Assembly (NCBI RefSeq): GCF_027912675.1
Contig: NZ_CP115757.1
Coordinates: 2,108,001 to 2,172,000 of the forward strand
Length of the DNA stretch: 64,000 nt
Direction: 5' to 3'
Source of the DNA: Paracoccus sp. SCSIO 75233
GTDB taxonomy: Bacteria; Pseudomonadota; Alphaproteobacteria; Rhodobacterales; Rhodobacteraceae
The notes below the pieces were generated by a model. That model saw nothing but the letters and a program-made list of their open reading frames with translations, ran no database searches and had not been told where the DNA came from. The translations under genes were made by a program, and so were the position numbers. This document shows positions 1-8,817 of the stretch, in pieces. Position 1 is the stretch's first letter; each line of letters starts with the position of its first letter.

Positions 1-1143
1 CTCGAATGGGGCTACAACCCTGCGGATAACCGCTATGTCGATACCACGGTCACGCTGTCCTATACCAACACGATGAAGGACGTGAAGCAGGGCGACGATC
101 CCGCCGAACAGATCAGCCCCACCCTTCTCGGTAAGCGCGATTATGCGCTCTGGCGGCTGAAAGCACAGAATATAGCCGATCTGTCGACGGCGGATTACGA
201 CCATTTCCTGACGACGGGCGCGGAAGTGTTCCGTCAGGACCGCTCCAGCACGGCATTGTCGGCATCCCACCCCGAGGGCTACACCCGTTCCGCCGCCGTA
301 TTCGCATGGTCCGAGCTTGAATATGGCCGTTTCACCCTGAACTCCGGTCTGCGCTATGAGCGCCAGCGGACCGAGCCCAAGGATACTGTGAGCATCACCG
401 ACGAACGCGTCGACGCCGAATCGGTCGAACCGCAATTCGGGCTGATGTACCGGCTGAACGACGACTGGTCGGTTTTCGGCTCGGTCGCCTTCGTGAACCG
501 GATGCCCACGGTGGATGAGCTGTATGACGGCTTCAGCGGCGGCGCGGCATCGCCTGATCTGAACGACGAAAAGGGCAAGAATATCGAAATCGGCCTCAGC
601 TACAGCGCCAGCGATGTCTTTGCGGCCGGCGACGAAGCTGCGATGAAGCTGACCCTGTTCCGCAACCATATCGACGACATGATCGTGCGCACGATGGCAC
701 CTGCGCCAATGCCCGCCTACACCAATATCGACCGCGCCTATCTGACGGGCGGCGAGTTGGAGGCAAGCTATCTGCGCGGCGACTGGCAATTCGGCGCGGC
801 GGTCTCTGTCGTCGACGGCGAGGATCAGGATGGCGTCGTGCTGAACACATTGCCAAATGACCGCGTTGTGCTGTCGGCAAGCTGGCAGGCAAGCGAAAGC
901 TGGAAAATCGGCGCCCGCAGCGTGCTGGCACAGGGCCGCGACAAGCCTGACGGGTCGCGCCGCGTGGGTTACGGCGTTCACGACATCTACGCGATCTGGG
1001 AACCGCAGGGCGGCGCGCTAGACGGGCTTCAGGTCAATATGGGGATCGATAACGTCACCGACCGCGACTACACCCCCGCAACCTACCAGACCGGCCCGGC
1101 ACCGGGACGCAATATGAAGCTGTCAATCAGCCGCCGCTTCTGA
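1..1143 (+). CDS. TonB-dependent outer-membrane receptor, 3' part
   Basis: The window opens inside this gene, so only the last ~380 residues are present. The sequence is a run of alternating amphipathic beta strands, with the usual end of a TonB-dependent receptor barrel: an NVTDRDY motif followed by a YQTGPAPGRN segment and a C-terminal strand ending in phenylalanine (SISRRF), the signal for BAM-mediated insertion. Such receptors take up iron-siderophore complexes, haem or cobalamin with energy from TonB-ExbBD. The segment around MPTVDELYDGFSGG resembles haem/haemoglobin-type receptors, but the plug domain is outside the window, so the ligand is inference. A stem-loop follows the stop codon. 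Confidence 0.85.
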   Translation, partial: LEWGYNPADNRYVDTTVTLSYTNTMKDVKQGDDPAEQISPTLLGKRDYALWRLKAQNIADLSTADYDHFLTTGAEVFRQDRSSTALSASHPEGYTRSAAVFAWSELEYGRFTLNSGLRYERQRTEPKDTVSITDERVDAESVEPQFGLMYRLNDDWSVFGSVAFVNRMPTVDELYDGFSGGAASPDLNDEKGKNIEIGLSYSASDVFAAGDEAAMKLTLFRNHIDDMIVRTMAPAPMPAYTNIDRAYLTGGELEASYLRGDWQFGAAVSVVDGEDQDGVVLNTLPNDRVVLSASWQASESWKIGARSVLAQGRDKPDGSRRVGYGVHDIYAIWEPQGGALDGLQVNMGIDNVTDRDYTPATYQTGPAPGRNMKLSISRRF

Positions 1144-1156
1144 GCAACGGCATTCG

Positions 1157-1183
1157 GGTTGCGGCTATGATATGGCCGCAACC
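1157..1183 (+). terminator. stem-loop after the TonB receptor gene
   Basis: A 9-bp perfect stem (GGTTGCGGC at 1157-1165, GCCGCAACC at 1175-1183) with a 9-nt loop lies 13 bases after the receptor stop codon and is followed by a moderately T-rich TGATTTGTT. It fits an intrinsic terminator with a weak U-tract. Confidence 0.5.
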
Positions 1184-1188
1184 TGATT

Positions 1189-1206
1189 TGTTGGCGCGCG
1201 CCAACA
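1189..1206. repeat. 18-bp perfect palindrome
   Basis: TGTTGGCGC followed directly by GCGCCAACA is a perfect 18-bp palindrome without a loop, just behind the receptor terminator. It could be a protein-binding site or a second 3' hairpin. No gene starts within 250 bases on the plus strand, so its role is unknown. Confidence 0.4.
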
Positions 1207-1307
1207 CTTCGTGAGAACAGAACACAAACAGAACGTGAAAGTGGGAAACGCAATGGGAAACCAGAATGACAGTGTTCGCGCATTTCACGCCTAGTCATTG
1301 ATTTCAG

Positions 1308-1383
1308 TGGTGAGCCGTGCAGGATTCGAACCTGCGACCCACTGATTAAAAGTCAGTTGCTCTACCAACTGAGCTAACGGCCC
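1308..1383 (-). tRNA. tRNA-Lys (TTT anticodon)
   Basis: The minus strand reads GGGCCGT... with D-stem, an anticodon loop CTTTTAA (anticodon TTT), the T-loop GGTTCGAATCC and an acceptor 3' strand ACGGCTC. All seven acceptor pairs form, with one G-T wobble at position 2. The discriminator is A and CCA is encoded (1308-1310). Length is 76 nt. Confidence 0.97.
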
Positions 1384-1470
1384 ACATCACAGGGCGCTTT
1401 CCTAGATTTGCGTCACGGTGGCGTCAACCGGAAAAACACCTGTCTGGCGAAAAGTTTTCTGCCGCACTAT

Positions 1471-2295
1471 ATGGCGGGAATGGAACACGCCCGCACCCCC
1501 GGCCTGCCCTTCATGAAGATGCATGGGCTCGGCAATGATTTCGTCGTGATCGATCTCCGCCATGGGATCGAGCCGCCTGACGCTGCGACCATCTCGGCGA
1601 TGGCCGACCGGCATCGTGGTGTCGGGTTCGATCAACTGGCAACGATCAGCGCAGATTCGGCGGTCGATGCACGGCTGGTGTTTTTCAACGCGGATGGCTC
1701 GCGCTCGGCGGCTTGCGGCAATGCGACGCGCTGCATCGCGCGGTTCCTCATGGATGGCAGCGGAAAGAAGAAACTGCGCCTGCGAACCGATCATGCGGTC
1801 CTGATGGCCGAAGATGCGGGCGACGGGTTGACCCGTGTCAATATGGGGCCGCCGGTGCTGGACTGGCAGGCAATTCCGCTCGCCCGTGAGGTGAATATCG
1901 ATCATCTGCCGATTGACGGGGACCCGGTCGCGACGGGCATGGGCAACCCGCATATGACATTCTTCGTCGAGGATGCCGATGCGGTTGATCTGGCGCGTTT
2001 CGGGCCGGAGCACGAACATCATCCGCTCTATCCGGAGCGCAGCAACGTCGAAATCGTAGAAGTTCTGTCTGACAGTGAGATCAGGCTGCGTATCTGGGAG
2101 CGCGGGACTGGGCCGACGCTGGCCTCTGGCTCGTGCTCCTGCGCGGCGGCAGTGGCAGCGGCAAGGCGTGGGCTGACCGGGCGCAAGGTCACGGTGCAGG
2201 TGCCGGGCGGCACGCTGTGGATCGACTGGCGCGGGGACGGGGTGTGGATGACCGGGCCGACCGCGCATGTCTTCGACGGGGTGTGGCGGGGATGA
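1471..2295 (+). CDS. dapF: diaminopimelate epimerase
   Basis: Converts LL- to meso-diaminopimelate for lysine and peptidoglycan synthesis in the cytoplasm. The family start MKMHGLGNDFVVID is near the N-terminus and the signature NADGSRSAACGNATR holds the first catalytic cysteine (codon 1714-1716). At the second active-site motif, where the family reads ACGTGACA or ACGSGACA, this protein reads ASGSCSCA: the expected cysteine is serine (codon TCT, 2125-2127), although a cysteine lies three residues later. Two ATG codons (1471 and 1480) precede the conserved core. Neither has a good Shine-Dalgarno sequence, so the start is uncertain by three codons. Its stop overlaps the mtaB start (ATGA), so the two are co-transcribed. 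Confidence 0.92.
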   Translation: MAGMEHARTPGLPFMKMHGLGNDFVVIDLRHGIEPPDAATISAMADRHRGVGFDQLATISADSAVDARLVFFNADGSRSAACGNATRCIARFLMDGSGKKKLRLRTDHAVLMAEDAGDGLTRVNMGPPVLDWQAIPLAREVNIDHLPIDGDPVATGMGNPHMTFFVEDADAVDLARFGPEHEHHPLYPERSNVEIVEVLSDSEIRLRIWERGTGPTLASGSCSCAAAVAAARRGLTGRKVTVQVPGGTLWIDWRGDGVWMTGPTAHVFDGVWRG

Positions 2296-3542
2296 GCGCG
2301 CCGGTTTTTTCCACCCATGGCTGCCGCCTGAACGCCTATGAGTCCGAGGCGATGCGCGAGATGGCCGAGGCGGCGGGGCTGCAAGGCGCGGTAATCGTGA
2401 ACACCTGCGCGGTCACCGCCGAGGCGGTCCGCAAGGCGCGGCAGGACATCCGGCGTCTGGCGCGCGACAATCCCGGCGCGCCGGTTATCGTGACGGGCTG
2501 CGCGGCGCAGACCCAGCCCGAGACCTTCGCCGCCATGCCCGAAGTCACTCGCGTCGTCGGCAACACCGAGAAGATGCAGCCCGAGACCTGGGCCAGCCTC
2601 ACGCCCGACCTGATCGGCCAGACCGAGCGGGTGATCGTCGATGACATCATGTCGGTCGAGGAGACCGCCGGCCATCTGATCGACGGGTTCGGGCGCCACC
2701 GCGCCTATGTGCAGGTGCAGAATGGCTGCGACCATCGCTGCACCTTCTGCATCATCCCTTATGGCCGGGGCAATTCGCGCAGCGTCCCGGCGGGTGTCGT
2801 CGTCGACCAGATCAAGCGCCTCCGGGATCGTGGGTTCAACGAGGTGGTGCTGACCGGCGTGGATCTGACCTCATGGGGGTCCGACCTGCCGGGCACGCCG
2901 CGTCTCGGCGATCTGGTCATGCGGATCCTGAAGCTGGTGCCGGACCTGCCGCGTTTGCGGATTTCGTCCATCGATTCGATCGAGGCCGACGAGAACCTCA
3001 TGCAGGCCATCGCCACCGAACCGCGCCTGATGCCGCACCTGCATCTGTCGCTTCAGGCCGGGGACGACATGATCCTCAAGCGCATGAAACGCCGCCATCT
3101 GCGCGACGACGCCATCCGCTTCTGCGAGGAGGCCCGCCGCCTGCGCCCGGATATCGTCTTTGGTGCCGACATCATCGCTGGTTTCCCGACCGAGACCGAA
3201 GCAATGTTCGAAAACTCGCTGAAGCTGGTCGGGGATTGCGGGCTGACATTCCTGCATGTCTTTCCCTACTCGGCCCGGAAAGGCACACCAGCTGCGCGAA
3301 TGCCCGCTGTCAACGGCGCAGCGATCAAGGACCGCGCCGCCCGCCTACGCGCGGCAGGCGACGCCGCGCTGCGGGCGCATCTGGAGGCGCAGACTGGCCG
3401 TCGTCACCGGGTCCTGACCGAGGGGCCGCGCGTCGGCCGTACCGAGCAATTTACCGAAGTTGCGTTTCAAGCCGACATGCCGGAAGGGACGTTGATGGAG
3501 TTGGAAATCTCGGGGCATGACGGAACCCGCCTGACGGTCTGA
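2292..3542 (+). CDS. mtaB: tRNA N6-threonylcarbamoyladenosine (t6A37) methylthiotransferase
   Basis: Radical-SAM enzyme that adds a methylthio group to t6A37 of tRNAs reading ANN codons, giving ms2t6A. The N-terminal UPF0004 domain has its three cluster cysteines at about 11 (THGCRLNAYES), 39 (NTCAVT) and 70 (TGCAAQ). The radical-SAM CxxxCxxC is at 146-150-153 (CDHRCTFCIIPYGRG). A short TRAM-like end follows. Length, 416 residues, is normal. The in-frame upstream extension lies wholly inside dapF, and the ATG at 2292 overlaps the dapF stop by four bases, so this start is preferred. MiaB is excluded as the better match because of the GCRLN start and the short C-terminus. Confidence 0.93.
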   Translation: MSAPVFSTHGCRLNAYESEAMREMAEAAGLQGAVIVNTCAVTAEAVRKARQDIRRLARDNPGAPVIVTGCAAQTQPETFAAMPEVTRVVGNTEKMQPETWASLTPDLIGQTERVIVDDIMSVEETAGHLIDGFGRHRAYVQVQNGCDHRCTFCIIPYGRGNSRSVPAGVVVDQIKRLRDRGFNEVVLTGVDLTSWGSDLPGTPRLGDLVMRILKLVPDLPRLRISSIDSIEADENLMQAIATEPRLMPHLHLSLQAGDDMILKRMKRRHLRDDAIRFCEEARRLRPDIVFGADIIAGFPTETEAMFENSLKLVGDCGLTFLHVFPYSARKGTPAARMPAVNGAAIKDRAARLRAAGDAALRAHLEAQTGRRHRVLTEGPRVGRTEQFTEVAFQADMPEGTLMELEISGHDGTRLTV

Positions 3543-3622
3543 GCGAAGCGATTACATCGCACCCGTCCAACTCTGGCAATCGCTGCATGATGCGTTAGAA
3601 ACATCCGCCAAGGAGAATGCGC

Positions 3623-6256
3623 ATGTCCGATCAGCCGACCCCGATGATGGCCCAGTATCTCGCGATCCGCGAGGCCAATCCGGGTGCGCTGCTGTTCTAC
3701 CGCATGGGCGATTTCTACGAGATGTTCTTTGACGACGCGGTGCAGGCGGCGGCAGCACTGGACATTGCATTGACCAAGCGCGGCACCCATCAGGGTGAGC
3801 CGATCCCGATGTGCGGTGTGCCGGTCCATGCCGCCGAGAGCTATCTGCTGACACTGATCCGCAAGGGCTTCCGCGTCGCCATTGCCGAGCAGATGGAGGA
3901 TCCCGCCGAGGCCAAGAAACGCGGCAGCAAATCCGTGGTCGCCCGCGATGTGGTGCGGCTGGTCACGCCCGGCACGCTGACCGAGGAAACCCTGCTGGAG
4001 GCACGGCGGCATAATTTCCTTGCCGCCTTTGCGCAGGTACGGGACGAAACCGCGCTCGCCTGGGTCGATATTTCGACCGGATCGCTCCGCGTGATGGCCT
4101 GCCCGGAGGCGCGGCTGGCCCCGGAACTGGCCCGCATCGCGCCGCGTGAATTGCTGGTCGCCGAGGGAAGCCGCCTTGAAGAACTTGCCGAGGAAGCCGG
4201 TGCAGCGCTGACCGAATTGCCGCCAACCAGCTTCGATTCAAGCGCCGCAACCCGCCGGCTGGCATCGCTGTTCAAGGTCGACACGCTGGACGGGTTCGGC
4301 AGCTTCACCCGCGCCGAACTCGCCGCAATGGGGGCGATTGCGGATTATCTGGAACTGACGCAGAAATCGCAGCTTCCCCTGATCCGCCCGCCTCAGCGCG
4401 AGCAGGTCGCAGGCTCGATGCAGATCGACGCGGCGACGCGGCGCAATCTGGAACTGACACAGGCGCTGTCCGGCGGGCGGGACGGCTCGCTTCTGTCGGC
4501 CATCGACCGGAGTTCGACCGCTGCCGGGGCGCGGCTGCTGGAACGGCGGATATCGGCCCCCTCACGCGATCTGGCGGTAATCCATGCCCGGCATGACGCC
4601 GTGCAGCATCTGGCCGAGGATGCCCGCCTGACCGCCGATCTGCGCGAGGCGCTGTCGCGGGTGCCGGATATGGACCGGGCGCTGTCACGGCTGGCACTCG
4701 ACCGGGGCGGGCCGCGTGATCTGGGCGCGATCAGGGCCGGGCTAACGCAGGCAATCTCCGTCGCCGGGATGCTGGGTGAGGACGCGCCGCAGGTGTTGGC
4801 CGACGCTGCGCGCGACCTCACCGGCCATGACGAACTGATCGACCTGCTTGACGACGCGCTGATTGCCGAGCCGCCGCTGCTTGCGCGTGACGGGGGTTTC
4901 GTCGCGGCGGGGTTCGACAGCGATCTGGACGAAACCCGCCAGCTTCGTGACGAAGGTCGGGGCGTGATCGCGCGGATGCAGGGAGAATATGCGGAGCTTG
5001 CGGGCGTATCCAGCCTGAAGATCAAGCATAACAACGTGCTGGGCTACTTCATCGAGACGACCGCAACCCATGCGCAGAAGATGCTGGCTCCGCCGCTTTC
5101 CGAAACCTTCATTCATCGCCAGACAACGGCCAACCAGATCCGCTTCACCACGGTCGAGCTGTCCGAACTGGAAACCCGCATCGTCAATGCCCGCGATCGC
5201 GCGCTTGAGATGGAACGCGCCATTTTCGCCCGCCTCCGCGACGCCGTTCTGGCCGAGGCCGCACCTATCGGACAAGCGGCCCGCGCTTTGGCCGAGATCG
5301 ACCTCACGGCTGCATTCGCCGATCTGGCCACCGGCGAGGGCTGGACCCGTCCGCAGGTTGACGAAACCCGCGCCTTCGAGATCGAGGCCGGGCGTCACCC
5401 GGTCGTCGAACGCGCGCTGAAACGCAAAGCCGACAGCTTCGTCGCCAATGACTGCGCGCTGACCGAAGGCGACACCCCGGCGATCTGGCTGCTGACCGGC
5501 CCGAACATGGCCGGTAAATCGACCTTCCTGCGGCAGAATGCGCTGATTGCGATCCTCGCGCAGGCCGGGTCTTTCGTGCCTGCCACGCGCGCGCATATCG
5601 GCCTTGTCAGCCAGCTTTTCTCGCGCGTCGGTGCGGCGGACGATCTGGCACGCGGACGCTCGACCTTTATGGTCGAGATGGTTGAAACCGCGGCGATCCT
5701 CAATCAGGCCGATGATCGCGCTTTGGTGATCCTTGACGAGATCGGACGCGGCACGGCGACCTGGGACGGCTTGTCGATTGCTTGGGCCGTGATGGAAAAC
5801 CTGCAAGCCGTCAATCGCTGCCGGGCGCTGTTCGCGACGCATTACCACGAGCTTACCGCGCTCGCGGCCAAGCTGGACGGCGTCGAGAATGCCACCGTCG
5901 CCGTGCGCGAATGGGAGGGGGAGGTGATCTTCCTCCATGAGGTCCGAAAGGGTGCCGCCGACCGTTCCTATGGCGTGCAGGTGGCGCGTCTGGCAGGACT
6001 GCCGGAGGCCGTGGTGACGCGTGCCCGCGATATTCTCAACCTTCTGGAATCGGGCGAGCGTGAGGGGGCGGTTCACCCGGCGGAGATCATCGACGACCTG
6101 CCGCTGTTCCGCGCGGCCCCGCCCGCACCTGCCGCGCCTGTGGCGAAGGAAAGTGCGGCTGAGGCGCGGCTGAAGGAGGTCAATCCTGACGGGCTGACGC
6201 CGCGGGAGGCGTTGGATCTGGTTTATGAGTTGCGGATGCTGGTGCAGGACGGGTAA
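3623..6256 (+). CDS. mutS: DNA mismatch repair protein MutS
   Basis: Recognises base mismatches and small loops and starts methyl-independent repair together with MutL. The N-terminal mismatch-binding motif GDFYEMF with the intercalating Phe and its Glu is at residues 30-35. The ABC-type ATPase has the Walker A GPNMAGKST at about 626 and the Walker B DEIGRG at about 705. Length is 877 residues, typical of MutS1. AAGGAG at 3610-3615 is seven bases from the ATG at 3623, so that start is preferred to the ATG at 3617. A 22-bp palindrome follows 12 bases after the stop codon. Confidence 0.97.
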   Translation: MSDQPTPMMAQYLAIREANPGALLFYRMGDFYEMFFDDAVQAAAALDIALTKRGTHQGEPIPMCGVPVHAAESYLLTLIRKGFRVAIAEQMEDPAEAKKRGSKSVVARDVVRLVTPGTLTEETLLEARRHNFLAAFAQVRDETALAWVDISTGSLRVMACPEARLAPELARIAPRELLVAEGSRLEELAEEAGAALTELPPTSFDSSAATRRLASLFKVDTLDGFGSFTRAELAAMGAIADYLELTQKSQLPLIRPPQREQVAGSMQIDAATRRNLELTQALSGGRDGSLLSAIDRSSTAAGARLLERRISAPSRDLAVIHARHDAVQHLAEDARLTADLREALSRVPDMDRALSRLALDRGGPRDLGAIRAGLTQAISVAGMLGEDAPQVLADAARDLTGHDELIDLLDDALIAEPPLLARDGGFVAAGFDSDLDETRQLRDEGRGVIARMQGEYAELAGVSSLKIKHNNVLGYFIETTATHAQKMLAPPLSETFIHRQTTANQIRFTTVELSELETRIVNARDRALEMERAIFARLRDAVLAEAAPIGQAARALAEIDLTAAFADLATGEGWTRPQVDETRAFEIEAGRHPVVERALKRKADSFVANDCALTEGDTPAIWLLTGPNMAGKSTFLRQNALIAILAQAGSFVPATRAHIGLVSQLFSRVGAADDLARGRSTFMVEMVETAAILNQADDRALVILDEIGRGTATWDGLSIAWAVMENLQAVNRCRALFATHYHELTALAAKLDGVENATVAVREWEGEVIFLHEVRKGAADRSYGVQVARLAGLPEAVVTRARDILNLLESGEREGAVHPAEIIDDLPLFRAAPPAPAAPVAKESAAEARLKEVNPDGLTPREALDLVYELRMLVQDG

Positions 6257-6268
6257 GCGCGTGCGGGT

Positions 6269-6290
6269 GGTGCGTTGAAACGCACCCTAC
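6269..6290. repeat. solitary copy of the GGTGCG-TGAA-CGCACC palindrome
   Basis: A 7-bp perfect stem (GGTGCGT / ACGCACC) closes a TGAA loop and is followed by CTAC. The same element forms the array at 45941-46289. Read from mutS it lies 12 bases past the stop codon with the CTAC end distal. On the minus strand the GTAG end contains the TAG stop codon of the anbu gene (6287-6289), so the element fixes the C-terminus of that protein. Confidence 0.85.
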
Positions 6291-7015
6291 AGGGGCATTT
6301 TGACGAAGGCTTCGCGTAGCGCCTCTGACCATGCTTCCGACATCTCGGAGAATTGCGGATCGCTTTGCAGGATGCGGCGCTTGGCGCTGACCTGACAGGC
6401 ATCTTTCTCGATAATCGCAAGATCTAGCGGCATGCCCACAGACAGGTTCGACTTCATCGTCGAGTCCATCGACAGCAGAACCGCCTTCTGCGCGTCCTCA
6501 AGGCTGGTCGCCGGTGTCACCACCCGGTCGAGGATCGGCTTGCCGTATTTATGCTCCCCGATTTGCAGATAGGGCGTGTCCTCGGTCGCCTCGATATGGT
6601 TGCCCTCGGGATAGACCAGAAACAGCCGCATATCGCCGCCCGCCCGCTGACCGGCCACGATCATGCTGGCGGATGCCTGGCTTTGGCCCAGATCGGTGTG
6701 TTGAGAGGCAATCTCGCGCCGCGTCCGTGCAAGGGCCTCTCCGATCACGTCGACCACGCCGAGCATGGAGGATGCCTTCATGATCGAGCTGAGTTCGGTC
6801 GCATCCGGATGTTCGATCGCTTCCTGAAGCCGCGCAATCGTCGTTTGCGTGACCGACAGGCTGCCTGCGGTCATGATTGCTATCACCCGCTCGCCGGGTT
6901 CTTCGAAGAAGAACATCTTGCGGTAGGTGGATATGTTATCCAGCCCCGCATTGGTCCGCGTATCGGACAGCAAAACCAGCCCGGCATTCAGCTTCAGCGC
7001 AACACAATAGGTCAT
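6287..7015 (-). CDS. proteasome-like peptidase Anbu
   Basis: Ancestral beta-subunit (Anbu/BPH) family of the Ntn-hydrolases, which form self-compartmentalised rings. After removal of Met1 the protein starts with Thr (MTYCVALKL), the presumed nucleophile. It continues with the family segment LLSDTRTNAG and a TAGSLSVTQ motif equivalent to the beta-subunit glycine loop. Length, 242 residues, is normal. The longer upstream reading has no family character, and the ATG at 7015 places the Thr correctly. It is the last gene of an operon with a transglutaminase, an alpha-E protein and an ATP-grasp protein. That linkage is conserved in proteobacteria and suggests a role in making or turning over a peptide-like product. 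The stop codon lies inside a repeat element. Confidence 0.92.
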   Translation of the reverse strand: MTYCVALKLNAGLVLLSDTRTNAGLDNISTYRKMFFFEEPGERVIAIMTAGSLSVTQTTIARLQEAIEHPDATELSSIMKASSMLGVVDVIGEALARTRREIASQHTDLGQSQASASMIVAGQRAGGDMRLFLVYPEGNHIEATEDTPYLQIGEHKYGKPILDRVVTPATSLEDAQKAVLLSMDSTMKSNLSVGMPLDLAIIEKDACQVSAKRRILQSDPQFSEMSEAWSEALREAFVKMPL

Positions 7016-7046
7016 GATCGGCCCAACGATTCGTTCGAGCCGGAAA

Positions 7047-7856
7047 TTATGCGTCGACCCGTTCGACCGCAACCTTCACATCAAGCTTCTCCGCGCCGCC
7101 CATGGCCGTGACACCACGGATGGGGGCCGCGTCGCGCGCATCCAGACCGGAGCCGGTCCGCACATAGAATTCGTTCGGACAGGTCTCATTCGCCGCATCG
7201 AACCCGACCCAGCCGAGCCCGTCGATATAAAGCTCAGCCCAGGCATGGGCGGCCTCGTGGGCATTGCCTTCCGCATCCGCATGCAGATAGCCCGAGACAT
7301 AGCGCGCCGGAACGCCGCGCGCCCGCGCCATTGCAATCAGGACATGGGCGTGGTCCTGACACACACCTTCGCCCTGTGACAGCGCCTGCGCGGCCGTCGT
7401 CAGCCCGTTGGTCACGCCCGGCCTGTAGGCGACCCGCTCATGCACGATATGCGACAGGGCATGCGCAAGGTCGAGCTGCGATAGCTCGGCCCCCGGACCG
7501 GCGGCAAAATCTTTGATCGCCTCGTCTGGCGAGGTGCTTTCGGTCGTTTGCAGGTAAACCATCGGATGGATCATCTCACGATGGCCGCGCAATACGCCCG
7601 CAAGGTCGGTCGTCTCGACCTCCCCTTCGATCCGCACCGGGACCTGCTCGACCGGGCCGTGAATGGTCCAAAGCTGGACCCAATCGCCGGCACCGTCGCG
7701 AAACCCTGCGCCGGGTTCCGCCGCGCCCATATCGACCGTCCAGTCGATCACTTTCTGACCCTGAAAGACCGAGGGCGTCATGCGCAGGCTCTGAACGCCG
7801 AAGCTCACCGGGCGTTCGTAATCGTAAACGGTGTGGTGGGTAATCCTGAGCCGCAT
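7047..7856 (-). CDS. transglutaminase-like cysteine peptidase/amidase
   Basis: Bacterial transglutaminase family with an N-terminal beta domain (MRLRITHHTVYDYERPV). The papain-like triad is visible: Cys166 in GVCQDHA, His204 in AAHAWAELY and Asp220 in VGFDAANE. Length is 269 residues. The ATG at 7856 is preceded by a GGAAGGGG ribosome-binding site on the minus strand and sits two bases after the alpha-E stop codon. No signal peptide is seen, so it is probably cytoplasmic. In this operon type it is thought to hydrolyse or transfer amide bonds on the product of the ATP-grasp ligase; the actual substrate is unknown. Confidence 0.9.
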   Translation of the reverse strand: MRLRITHHTVYDYERPVSFGVQSLRMTPSVFQGQKVIDWTVDMGAAEPGAGFRDGAGDWVQLWTIHGPVEQVPVRIEGEVETTDLAGVLRGHREMIHPMVYLQTTESTSPDEAIKDFAAGPGAELSQLDLAHALSHIVHERVAYRPGVTNGLTTAAQALSQGEGVCQDHAHVLIAMARARGVPARYVSGYLHADAEGNAHEAAHAWAELYIDGLGWVGFDAANETCPNEFYVRTGSGLDARDAAPIRGVTAMGGAEKLDVKVAVERVDA

Positions 7857-7858
7857 GT

Positions 7859-8806
7859 TCAGCCCCTTCCGTGAAAGAAATCGTTCTGGACGCAAGTCGC
7901 GATACGACCGATCTCGATGATGAAGTCGGTGAGGAATTCGTGCAGCCCCTCATCGAAAATCTCGTCAATATCCAGCGCCGCGAAACGGTCGGCAAGCGCC
8001 TGCGCCCGGTCGCGCGCGCTGTGCGGCACCTCCTCGCCATATCGGCGCAGCAGGCAGTCGAGATGCCAGAGCGCCTCGTTCACCGAGGTGATCAGCGAAC
8101 GCGGCGCTTCGCCGTTCAGGATCAGGAAATGCGCAACCCGCGAGGCGCTGACATCGTCACCGTAAGCCCAGTGGAACGACCTGTGGGCCGAAAGCGCACG
8201 CAAGATCACTTGCCACTGGTAGTTGTCGAGGCCGGAGCCGACAAATTCGACCCGCGGCAAGAGGACGAAATATTTCACATCCAGCACACGCGCCGTCGAA
8301 TCCGCCCGTTCGAGCGCATAGCCGAGTTTCATGAAATGGAACCCATCATTGCGAAGCTGCGTGCCATCAATCGCGCCATGCACGGTCGAGGCATGGCGGG
8401 CCACCATATCGGCCAGATCGGCGGCGTCCTCCTGCCCCGGATCCATGCCCCGCATTTCCTGCCAGGCAACATTCAGCGCGTCCCAGACCCGGCTGGTCAG
8501 CGCGGTGCGCACGATACGGCCGGATTCGCGCGCGTTATACATGCAGCTTGCGACCGAGGAGGGGTTGTTGCGGTCGAAGATCATGAATCTCTCCATGTTC
8601 TCCTCGCTCAGTTCATCATAGCTGCGATGATAAAGATCAGACGCGGCGGAGGCGCGCAGAAGCGACTGCCACTCGTTCTGATAACCCTCCGCCGTGTTCG
8701 GCAGCAGGGTAATCCTCGCGCCGACTTCGAACAGGCGAGAGGCGGTTTCGGCGCGTTCCATATGACGGCCGAGCCAGAAGAGGTTGGATGCGGTACGGCT
8801 AAGCAT
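7859..8806 (-). CDS. alpha-E domain protein of the ATP-grasp/Anbu operon
   Basis: All-helical alpha-E family (COG2307). It starts MLSRTASNLFWLGRHMERAE, the conserved N-terminus of the family, and contains the typical YDELSEENMERFM and SFHWAYGDDVS segments. Length, 315 residues, is standard. It is the constant partner of the circularly permuted ATP-grasp protein encoded 11 bases upstream and of the transglutaminase two bases downstream. No catalytic residues are recognised; the family is presumed to support the ligase or bind its substrate. The ATG at 8806 is chosen because upstream residues do not match the family. Confidence 0.9.
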   Translation of the reverse strand: MLSRTASNLFWLGRHMERAETASRLFEVGARITLLPNTAEGYQNEWQSLLRASAASDLYHRSYDELSEENMERFMIFDRNNPSSVASCMYNARESGRIVRTALTSRVWDALNVAWQEMRGMDPGQEDAADLADMVARHASTVHGAIDGTQLRNDGFHFMKLGYALERADSTARVLDVKYFVLLPRVEFVGSGLDNYQWQVILRALSAHRSFHWAYGDDVSASRVAHFLILNGEAPRSLITSVNEALWHLDCLLRRYGEEVPHSARDRAQALADRFAALDIDEIFDEGLHEFLTDFIIEIGRIATCVQNDFFHGRG

Positions 8807-8817
8807 GATCTTTCCCC

